In this document: positions 5,313 through 11,139 of the stretch, in pieces
Layout of the letters: each line of letters opens with the position of its first letter
Numbering within the stretch: position 1 is the stretch's first letter
Assembly: GCA_900544965.1 (NCBI GenBank)
Contig: UQXE01000034.1
Location: 1-17,104, forward strand
DNA length: 17,104 bases
Direction: 5' to 3'
Source: an uncultured Eubacteriales bacterium
Lineage (GTDB): Bacteria; Bacillota; Clostridia; Christensenellales; CAG-138
Translations under genes and position numbers: made by a program
Notes under the pieces: model-generated
Database searches by the model: none
Seen by the model: only the letters and a program-made list of their open reading frames with translations
Told to the model about the DNA's origin: nothing

Positions 5313-7910
5313 ATGGATCTTAACAATTTTACAAAGAATTCTTTAAAGGCAATAAGCGCCGCGCAGTCGACAGCTGTCGATCACTCAAACCAGCAGGTGG
5401 ACCAGGCCCATCTGCTGTACGCGCTGCTCACGCAGGAGGATTCGCTGATAAAGCAGCTGATGATCCGCATGGGGGTTGACGCTGTATCCCTGATAGGGGA
5501 AACCGAAAGGCTTATAGACGCCCAGCCCCAAGTAACCGGAACGAGCATAGACCCAAACAGGGTATACGTCACGGCCGACCTCAATAAGGCCCTTCAGGCG
5601 GCAGAAAAGGAAATGGCGCGTATGAAGGACGAGTTTGTGTCTGTTGAGCACCTTTTCATAGGGATCTGCGATAACCCCGGCGCCGCGATAAAGGAGCTGT
5701 TCAAGCAATTTAAAATAGATAAAAAGGAGTTTCTTAAAGCGCTTGAAGGCGTACGCGGCAGCGCCAGGGTAACGACGGACTCGCCTGAGGAGACATACGA
5801 TGCTCTTGGCAAGTACGCCCAGGATTTGGTTGAGCTCGCTAAAAAGCAGAAGCTTGACCCGGTAATCGGCCGCGATGGTGAGATAAGGAACGTTATCCGC
5901 ATACTATCAAGAAAGACGAAGAATAATCCGGTGCTTATCGGCGAGCCTGGCGTAGGAAAGACCGCAATAGCCGAAGGGCTTGCCCAGCGTATCGTCAAAG
6001 GCGACGTCCCCCAAAACTTAAAGGAACGCCGTATCTTCTCGCTTGACATGGGCGCGCTCATAGCGGGCGCGAAATTCCGCGGCGAGTTTGAAGAGCGTTT
6101 AAAGGCGGTGCTCAACGAGGTAAAAAGGAGCGAAGGCCAGATTATCCTCTTTATAGACGAGCTTCACAACATCGTCGGCGCCGGCCGTACCGAGGGCTCC
6201 ATGGACGCGGGCAACCTGCTAAAGCCGATGCTCGCAAGAGGCGAGCTGCATTGTATCGGCGCGACCACGCTGGACGAGTACCGCAAATACATTGAGAAGG
6301 ACGCGGCGCTTTCCAGAAGGTTTCAGCCGGTTACGGTAAACGAACCAAGCGTTGAGGACACCATAAGCATACTCAGGGGACTAAAAGAGAGGTATGAGGT
6401 ATTCCACGGGGTAAAGATCAACGATTCGGCATTGGTAGAAGCGGCGGTGCTGTCCAACCGCTATATCTCCGAACGTTACCTGCCCGACAAGGCGATAGAC
6501 CTGGTCGACGAGGCCTGCGCGCTGCTGAGGACTGAAATGGACTCGATGCCGGCCGAGCTTGACGAGCTGTCTAGAAACATCATGCAGCTTGAGATTGAGG
6601 AAGCCGCGCTTGAAAAGGAAACCGACAAGCTCTCCGTTGAACGGTTGGAAAACCTTCGCCGCCGGCTGGCCCAGGAGCGCGAGGAGTTCAACTCCATGAA
6701 GGCGCGGTGGGACAACGAAAAGGATGCGATTAAAAACATACGGAAACTGCGCGAGGATATTGAAAATTTAAACGCCGAGATGGAGCGGGCCGAAAGGGAC
6801 TATGACCTTAACCGTGCCGCCGAGCTTAAATACGGCAGGCTGCCCGACCTTAAGGCAAAGCTGAACGAGGCTGAAAGTTCCTTTGAAAGGGAGCGCGCCA
6901 ACGGCCTGTTGAGCGACAGGGTGACGCAGGAGGAAATAGCCCAGATCGTTTCCCGCTGGACCGGTATACCGGTAAGCAAGCTCATGCAGGGCGAGCGTGA
7001 AAAGCTGCTTGGCCTTGAAAATATACTGCATAAGCGTGTCGTCGGCCAGGACGAGGCTGTAAAGACCGTTACGGACGCGATACTCAGAACCAGGGCCGGA
7101 CTTAAGGACCCGTCAAAGCCGATAGGCAGTTTCCTGTTCATGGGACCCACTGGAGTGGGCAAAACCGAGCTTGCAAAGGCACTGGCCCAGGCGCTGTTTG
7201 ACGACGAGCGCAATATGGTTAGGATTGACATGTCCGAATATATGGAAAAGTATTCCGTATCCAGGCTGATAGGCGCCCCTCCAGGCTATGTGGGCTACGA
7301 GGAGGGCGGCCAGCTTACCGAAGCCGTGCGCCGCAAGCCCTACTGTGTGGTGCTGTTTGACGAAATAGAAAAAGCGCATACGGACGTGTTCAACGTATTG
7401 CTTCAGGTGCTGGACGACGGACGCCTGACCGACTCGCAGGGAAGGATTGTGGACTTTAAAAACACGGTAATAATCCTGACCTCAAACCTGGGTTCCAATT
7501 ACATACTTGACGGCATTGAAAACGGGGTTTTGACGGATAAGGCGAAAGAGCAGGTATCCAAGCTGCTTAAGCAGAGCTTCCGGCCCGAATTTCTAAACCG
7601 TATAGACGATATAGTGTTCTATACGCCGCTGAGCAGGCAGCAGATTTACGCGATAACCGACCTGATGCTTGAAGAGCTTAAAGGACGTATGCACGCTCTG
7701 CGGCTTGGACTCAGGCTTACGGACGCTGCTAAGGAATACTTTGCGGAGGCCGGCTACGACCCGCATTATGGGGCAAGGCCGCTGAAGCGCCTGCTTACAA
7801 GCAAGCTTGAAACGCTGATAGCGCGCGAGATAATCGGTCATGACCCTGCGCCGGACACGGTGTTTACCGTAGACTATGCGGATGGGGAGCTGAGGATAGG
7901 CGAAAGCTAA
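5313..7910 (+). CDS. clpB: ATP-dependent disaggregase ClpB
   Basis: ClpB is a cytoplasmic hexameric AAA+ chaperone that threads aggregated proteins through its pore together with DnaK. This protein has 865 residues, close to the 857 of E. coli ClpB. In order: a Clp N-terminal domain (about 1-145), the first ATPase with Walker A GEPGVGKT (210-217) and Walker B ILFIDE (278-283), a long charged coiled-coil middle domain (about 400-525), and the second ATPase with Walker A GPTGVGKT (611-618) and Walker B VVLFDE (679-684). The C-terminal small domain contains the typical GYDPHYGARPLKR. The middle domain separates it from ClpA and ClpC. The start at 5313 is chosen because CAGGAGGTG lies just upstream; an in-frame ATG at 5262 has no such site. 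It is a single-gene unit with its own strong promoter; the usual stress operators (CIRCE, CtsR) are not evident. Confidence 0.97.
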   Translation: MDLNNFTKNSLKAISAAQSTAVDHSNQQVDQAHLLYALLTQEDSLIKQLMIRMGVDAVSLIGETERLIDAQPQVTGTSIDPNRVYVTADLNKALQAAEKEMARMKDEFVSVEHLFIGICDNPGAAIKELFKQFKIDKKEFLKALEGVRGSARVTTDSPEETYDALGKYAQDLVELAKKQKLDPVIGRDGEIRNVIRILSRKTKNNPVLIGEPGVGKTAIAEGLAQRIVKGDVPQNLKERRIFSLDMGALIAGAKFRGEFEERLKAVLNEVKRSEGQIILFIDELHNIVGAGRTEGSMDAGNLLKPMLARGELHCIGATTLDEYRKYIEKDAALSRRFQPVTVNEPSVEDTISILRGLKERYEVFHGVKINDSALVEAAVLSNRYISERYLPDKAIDLVDEACALLRTEMDSMPAELDELSRNIMQLEIEEAALEKETDKLSVERLENLRRRLAQEREEFNSMKARWDNEKDAIKNIRKLREDIENLNAEMERAERDYDLNRAAELKYGRLPDLKAKLNEAESSFERERANGLLSDRVTQEEIAQIVSRWTGIPVSKLMQGEREKLLGLENILHKRVVGQDEAVKTVTDAILRTRAGLKDPSKPIGSFLFMGPTGVGKTELAKALAQALFDDERNMVRIDMSEYMEKYSVSRLIGAPPGYVGYEEGGQLTEAVRRKPYCVVLFDEIEKAHTDVFNVLLQVLDDGRLTDSQGRIVDFKNTVIILTSNLGSNYILDGIENGVLTDKAKEQVSKLLKQSFRPEFLNRIDDIVFYTPLSRQQIYAITDLMLEELKGRMHALRLGLRLTDAAKEYFAEAGYDPHYGARPLKRLLTSKLETLIAREIIGHDPAPDTVFTVDYADGELRIGES

Positions 7911-7951
7911 TTGTGAAATTTACGCGCCGCTCCATAATACGGGAGCAAACG

Positions 7952-7960
7952 TGGTAAAAT
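7952..7960 (+). promoter_or_regulatory. Candidate extended -10 promoter upstream of yugP
   Basis: TGGTAAAAT is an extended -10 form (TG, one base, then TAAAAT with 5 of 6 matches). The -35 region is poor. Initiation near 7967 would give a leader of about 150 nt with several hairpins. A weaker alternative is TTGTGA (7911-7916) with TAATAC (7935-7940) at 18 nt. Confidence 0.35.
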
Positions 7961-8015
7961 GTTAAAGTAGCTGGCGCGCTTGGCGCGTGCGACTTAAGAT
8001 AAGCTACGTAAACCT

Positions 8016-8099
8016 GGGCGCATCAGCGCCTTTGCGATACGGGCAAGTATCAGCGACGCCCTTTTTCAAGGCTTCGCCGCCGTATGCTTAAACGGCGGC
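8016..8099 (+). promoter_or_regulatory. Structured spacer between clpB and yugP
   Basis: Several stems can form: GGCGC-ATCA-GCGCC (8017-8030), GATAC-GGGCAA-GTATC (8036-8051), and GCCGCCGT (8076-8083) with ACGGCGGC (8092-8099), an 8-bp perfect stem just before the yugP ribosome binding site. GGGCG (8016-8020) can instead pair with CGCCC (8057-8061), which is followed by TTTTT, so this could be the clpB terminator or an attenuator. I recognise no known riboswitch. Bases 8058-8081 resemble 157-180 at about 18 of 24 positions. Confidence 0.4.
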
Positions 8100-8118
8100 A
8101 GGATGAAAGGAGATATGG

Positions 8119-8826
8119 ATGTTAGGAAACTGGTTTTACTTTTACGGAGGGGACAGCATAATGCTGTTCGCGCTTCTCGCGGTTCTGGTGCTTGGCCTTA
8201 TCGTTCAGGCCAGGGTGCAGAGCACATATAAGAAGTTCTCCAAGACGCGGGCGTCCAGCGGAATTCCCGCCAACGAGATGGCGCGCCAGCTTCTGCAAAA
8301 CGCCAACAGCGGGGTGTCTATCACACAGGTAAGGGGTTATCTCACCGATCATTTTAATCCAAAAACGCATACGGTGGGGCTTTCGGACGCAGTGTACCAT
8401 TCCGACTCAATCGCCGCCCTCGCGGTGGCGGCCCATGAGATTGGCCACGTCATGCAGTATGAGGACGATTACCTGCCCATACGGATACGTAACGCCATAC
8501 TCCCCGTCGCCCAGATTGGGTCGAGCGCTTCGCCGTTTATAGTCATATTGGGCCTTATGTTCGGCTCCTATGAGGTTGCTATTGCCGGCGTTATCCTGTT
8601 CGCGGCCGTGCTCCTGTTTCAGCTTGTAACGCTGCCTGTTGAGTTTAACGCCTCAAGCAGAGCGGTGTCAATGCTGGTCGGCTCCGGATTTATCACCTAC
8701 GATGAGGAGTCCAGCGCAAAAAAGGTGCTGCGCGCCGCCGCGATGACATACGTTGTGGCTGTTCTGTCAAGCCTTGTTACGCTGCTTAGGCTGCTGTTCA
8801 TAGCGCGCGGAAGCAGGAGAGATTAA
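8119..8826 (+). CDS. YugP-type zinc metallopeptidase (membrane)
   Basis: This is a 235-residue membrane protein of the YugP family (putative neutral zinc metallopeptidase). An N-terminal membrane segment spans about 14-30. The soluble part carries the zinc-binding HEIGH motif (His106, Glu107, His110), and two or three further hydrophobic segments lie at about 128-148, 153-173 and 207-229. LPVEFNASSRA (172-182) contains Glu175, which by analogy with M48-type peptidases is a candidate third zinc ligand. The family is common in Firmicutes, but its substrates are unknown; a role in membrane protein quality control is an inference. AAAGGAG ends 6 nt before the ATG at 8119, which fixes the start. 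The rubredoxin gene begins 26 nt after its stop, so the two are probably co-transcribed. Confidence 0.9.
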   Translation: MLGNWFYFYGGDSIMLFALLAVLVLGLIVQARVQSTYKKFSKTRASSGIPANEMARQLLQNANSGVSITQVRGYLTDHFNPKTHTVGLSDAVYHSDSIAALAVAAHEIGHVMQYEDDYLPIRIRNAILPVAQIGSSASPFIVILGLMFGSYEVAIAGVILFAAVLLFQLVTLPVEFNASSRAVSMLVGSGFITYDEESSAKKVLRAAAMTYVVAVLSSLVTLLRLLFIARGSRRD

Positions 8827-8852
8827 CAAATACATTTTAAGGAGACATATTT

Positions 8853-9500
8853 ATGGACGGCACTGTTCTCTACAAGCTATCCTATGGCCTATACGCTATT
8901 GGCGCGATGGATCAAAACCGCATGTGCGGGTGTATCGTCAACACGGTGTTTCAGATAACATCCGACGGCGTAATCGCGCTGAGCATGAACCGGAATAACT
9001 ATACGCACGGGCTTATAGAGAGAAGCGGGCGCTTCTCTGTAAGCATCCTAAGCGAAGCTACGCCCGCTTCCGTTATTGGCGCTCTCGGATTTAAATCGGG
9101 CAGGGACGCCGACAAGTTCGCGGGGCTTGACGCATATGTTGAAGACGGGCTGCCGCTTTTAAGGGAAAACACATGCGGCCATCTCATATGCGATGTAGTA
9201 GGCAGGCACGAGCAGGGTTCGCATACCGTATTTTTTGCCAAGGTTACAAACGCGTTTGGCAAAAACGATAATCCCCCGATGACTTATGAATATTACCATA
9301 GGGTGATAAAGGGCAGCGCACCTAAAAACGCGCCGACGTACCGCGCTGAGGACGAGTCCGCGGCCAAACCGGAACCCAGCGTTAAATATAGGTGTACCGT
9401 ATGCGGGTATATTTACGACGGCGAGCTTGCAAACGAGCCCGACGACTATAGATGCCCGATATGCGGCGTTTCAAAGGATAGGTTTATACGCATCGACTAA
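8853..9500 (+). CDS. hrb: High-molecular-weight rubredoxin (flavin reductase-rubredoxin fusion)
   Basis: The first 155 or so residues form a flavin reductase-like FMN-binding domain (split barrel, starting with YKLSYGLYAIGA and CGCIVNTVFQIT). A linker rich in Ala, Glu and Pro leads to a C-terminal rubredoxin domain whose iron ligands are Cys181, Cys184, Cys201 and Cys204 (CTVCGY and CPICG). This is the architecture of Hrb from acetogenic and other anaerobic clostridia. There Hrb passes electrons from NAD(P)H to the flavodiiron protein FprA, which reduces oxygen or nitric oxide. The length of 215 residues fits the family. AAGGAG lies 8 nt before the start. No fprA or rubrerythrin gene is in the window, so the partner must be encoded elsewhere. 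The gene follows yugP closely and is closed by a strong terminator. Confidence 0.9.
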   Translation: MDGTVLYKLSYGLYAIGAMDQNRMCGCIVNTVFQITSDGVIALSMNRNNYTHGLIERSGRFSVSILSEATPASVIGALGFKSGRDADKFAGLDAYVEDGLPLLRENTCGHLICDVVGRHEQGSHTVFFAKVTNAFGKNDNPPMTYEYYHRVIKGSAPKNAPTYRAEDESAAKPEPSVKYRCTVCGYIYDGELANEPDDYRCPICGVSKDRFIRID

Positions 9501-9520
9501 GCTATGATTTAATTATAAAG

Positions 9521-9558
9521 GCGGACGAAGGGTTTTTTATGGCCTTCGTCCGCTTTTT
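9521..9558. terminator. Intrinsic terminator of hrb, possibly bidirectional
   Basis: GCGGACGAAGG (9521-9531) and CCTTCGTCCGC (9543-9553) form a perfect 11-bp stem, followed by TTTTTATTTTA on the plus strand. On the minus strand the stem is followed by CTTTATAATT, so it can also serve the convergent pyrophosphorylase gene, whose stop lies 19 nt beyond the T-tract. Confidence 0.92.
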
Positions 9559-9577
9559 ATTTTAATATGCAGCCCTT

Positions 9578-10489
9578 TTAGCTCCATAGCTTTTCCGGAT
9601 ATATCCCCTGGTCCTTCAATCCACGTATAGCGGCGACCACATGAGGCTTGTCCTCCTTATGGGTAACTCCAATCCATCTGTCCGGCGTATAGAGCATCTT
9701 TACGGCAGCCCTGCCGTCTCCAAGCGCACGTCTGACGGACTCGGGAAGGTAATCCTCGCACTTCAGGGGATTTTTCTCTATAGCGCTTGATAAAAAGCGC
9801 GGGAAATCGCCGCTTAGATGATCCATAAAGCCTGGATTGAACGCCCAGAAGTTCATGGATACCGTTGTATCAGCGGGCAGGGTGATATAGTTTCCGTTTT
9901 CATCCTCATACGCCGCTTTATCGCCATGGCGTATTACATTGGTCCGCTCCCTGATGTCCGAGAGGTAGCCCCTTTCGTCTACGACGCACACGCCCCGGCT
10001 CACGCTTCCATGGTCGGTAAGCGTTTCGCCGATCCGGTAACCGATTATCGCGTGCTCGTTTTCACCCTTATGCTCCAAAAGAAAACCGTAAGCCAGCTTA
10101 AACGCGGCAGGCCCATAAAAATCATCCGCGTTGAGGGCTACAAACGGCCCCTTTACCACGTTACGGCAGCACAGAATCGCGTGCGACGTACCCCAGGGCT
10201 TTACTCTGCCTTCCGGAACCGCGAAGCCCTCCGGCAGCATATCCAGCTCCTGATACACGTATTTAACATCGGCATGACGTTCAAGCCTGTTGCCTATGAG
10301 CTCTTTAAAATCGGATTCTATCCCATGCTTTATAATAAATACAATGCTTTCAAATCCCGCGCGAAGCGCGTCGAATACCGAAAAGTCCATAAGCACGTTT
10401 CCATGCTCGTCCATCGGATCCATCTGCTTAAGACCGCCGTACCGGCTGCCCATGCCCGCCGCCATTATGACCAGGGTTGGCTTTACCAT
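9578..10489 (-). CDS. Sugar-phosphate nucleotidyltransferase (NTP transferase family)
   Basis: The protein has 303 residues and a nucleotidyltransferase fold of the type that joins a sugar 1-phosphate to an NTP, giving an NDP-sugar and pyrophosphate in the cytoplasm. The signature loop AAGMGSRYGGLKQ (10-22) binds the nucleotide, with the G-x-G-x-R and the lysine present. LNADDFYG (119-126) supplies the metal-binding aspartates. WGTSHAILCCRN (99-110) corresponds to the nucleotide-contact helix seen as GTAxA/GTSHA in relatives. It lacks a left-handed beta-helix acyltransferase domain. The sugar and nucleotide cannot be told from sequence, so I give no symbol. The start at 10489 is chosen because GGAGGT lies 7 nt upstream; a frame extends further back but without such a site. 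It appears to be a single-gene unit with a good promoter at 10577-10605. Confidence 0.85.
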   Translation of the reverse strand: MVKPTLVIMAAGMGSRYGGLKQMDPMDEHGNVLMDFSVFDALRAGFESIVFIIKHGIESDFKELIGNRLERHADVKYVYQELDMLPEGFAVPEGRVKPWGTSHAILCCRNVVKGPFVALNADDFYGPAAFKLAYGFLLEHKGENEHAIIGYRIGETLTDHGSVSRGVCVVDERGYLSDIRERTNVIRHGDKAAYEDENGNYITLPADTTVSMNFWAFNPGFMDHLSGDFPRFLSSAIEKNPLKCEDYLPESVRRALGDGRAAVKMLYTPDRWIGVTHKEDKPHVVAAIRGLKDQGIYPEKLWS

Positions 10490-10576
10490 TGCTCTACCTC
10501 CGTTTATTCTATCCAGACCGCACACAGGCCGCGTCAGCCGGCCGGCAGCATTTAGCCGCATGTCGATCCATCTGCT

Positions 10577-10605
10577 ATTATACAGCATGTTCCGCGTTAC
10601 GGCAA
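10577..10605 (-). promoter_or_regulatory. Promoter of the nucleotidyltransferase gene
   Basis: On the minus strand TTGCCG (10600-10605) and a perfect TATAAT (10577-10582) are separated by 17 nt. The expected start is near 10570, about 80 nt before the start codon at 10489. It lies directly after the feoA terminator, so the two genes look like separate units. Confidence 0.7.
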
Positions 10606-10629
10606 ACAAAAGCAGGGCTCCCGCCCCGC
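10604..10629 (-). terminator. Terminator of feoA
   Basis: On the minus strand GCGGGGC and GCCCTGC pair over 7 bp (one G-T wobble) around a GGGA tetraloop, followed by TTTTGTTT. It begins 17 nt after the feoA stop codon. Its T-tract overlaps the -35 box of the next gene. Confidence 0.65.
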
Positions 10630-10646
10630 CTTAAAAATGATTTTGA

Positions 10647-10886
10647 CTATATCCTCATGACTTCCACACTATGCGAATCCTCGCTTCTCAGGGCTATAAC
10701 CGCCCCCCTTATCAGGTATGCCGTAGGATCGCCCGATGGCCTTCTGAACAAGCACCTTATGTTAGTACCCTCTATCATGCCTATGTCAAGAAGCCTGCGA
10801 CGCATTCCGCCCTGCGTGTTGAGCTTCGTAATAATTGCCGTTTCGTCCGTGTCGATCATATCAAGAGTAAGTCTTTCAGCCTCCAT
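10647..10886 (-). CDS. feoA: FeoA-like ferrous iron transport / SH3-like protein
   Basis: This small cytoplasmic protein has 79 residues from the preferred start. It has the FeoA fold, a beta-barrel resembling SH3 domains. Recognisable features are the TL start near residue 6, the GMRRRLLDIGMIEGT block that matches the family's G-x-x-x-R-L-x-x-L/I-G-(M/L)-x-x-G-T pattern, and the final ALR-x(4)-S-x-V-E-V strand. FeoA assists the FeoB membrane transporter in Fe(II) uptake. No feoB is next to it, so this is a stand-alone FeoA-type protein and could act in another role. Start choice is uncertain: GGAG lies 12 nt before the ATG at 10886 and touches the in-frame ATG at 10898, which would add four residues. 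It has its own -10 box and terminator. Confidence 0.85.
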   Translation of the reverse strand: MEAERLTLDMIDTDETAIITKLNTQGGMRRRLLDIGMIEGTNIRCLFRRPSGDPTAYLIRGAVIALRSEDSHSVEVMRI

Positions 10887-10924
10887 ACTTTTATTCATCT
10901 CCGTTGAATGAGTAGGTGCACCCC

Positions 10925-10930
10925 ATTATA
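10925..10930 (-). promoter_or_regulatory. -10 box of feoA
   Basis: The minus strand reads a perfect TATAAT at 10930-10925, with initiation expected near 10917, about 30 nt before the feoA start. The -35 region at 16-18 nt is AT-rich but poor. I found no convincing 19-bp Fur-type palindrome overlapping it. Confidence 0.5.
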
Positions 10931-11091
10931 AGGATATGTGGAATAGCTTAATTATGTGAGAAACTATTCGGCTGTTTTGTATTGGCGCCCATCCCGGTTA
11001 GGCCAACGTACAAGCCTGAAACGGTACAAGAATCATGTATGCCGTGCAACCAATTTCTTTATCATAATTATAGGACAGCGCCGCTCACAAG
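10931..11091. other. Spacer between feoA and the dockerin gene
   Basis: No gene is supported here. A plus-strand frame of 62 codons at 10956-11144 lacks a ribosome binding site and resembles nothing known. A minus-strand stem TTGGC/GCCAA (10992-11014 region) and a TATAAT at 11067-11072 without a suitable -35 are present, but I cannot give either a role. Confidence 0.4.
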
Positions 11092-11139
11092 GCCGCACAC
11101 AGCGGGAGGAGATATACCGTAATACGGCCTGTGCGCGGC
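11092..11139 (-). terminator. Inverted repeat at the 3' end of the dockerin gene
   Basis: Bases 11092-11102 and 11129-11139 are 11-bp inverted repeats with one non-identical position. On the minus-strand RNA that position is a G-U wobble, whereas on the plus strand it would be an A-C mismatch, so the structure favours the minus transcript. It begins at the stop codon of the dockerin gene. No T-tract follows, so it may protect the mRNA 3' end or act with Rho rather than as a classical terminator. Confidence 0.45.

Noticed and set aside
8016..8066. Cyclic-di-GMP or other known riboswitch before yugP
   Set aside because: GGGCAA occurs, but the GACGCAAAGCC part and receptor loops of the cyclic-di-GMP-I class are absent; the stems look more like repeats or a terminator.
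9818..10555. 245-codon plus-strand frame opposite the nucleotidyltransferase gene
   Set aside because: It is antisense to a gene with clear family motifs, has no ribosome binding site or recognisable domain, and is a shadow of GC-biased codons.
11067..11072. Minus-strand TATAAT between the dockerin gene and feoA
   Set aside because: The -35 region reads CGGCCT-like sequence inside the 3' hairpin, and feoA already has a closer -10 box.
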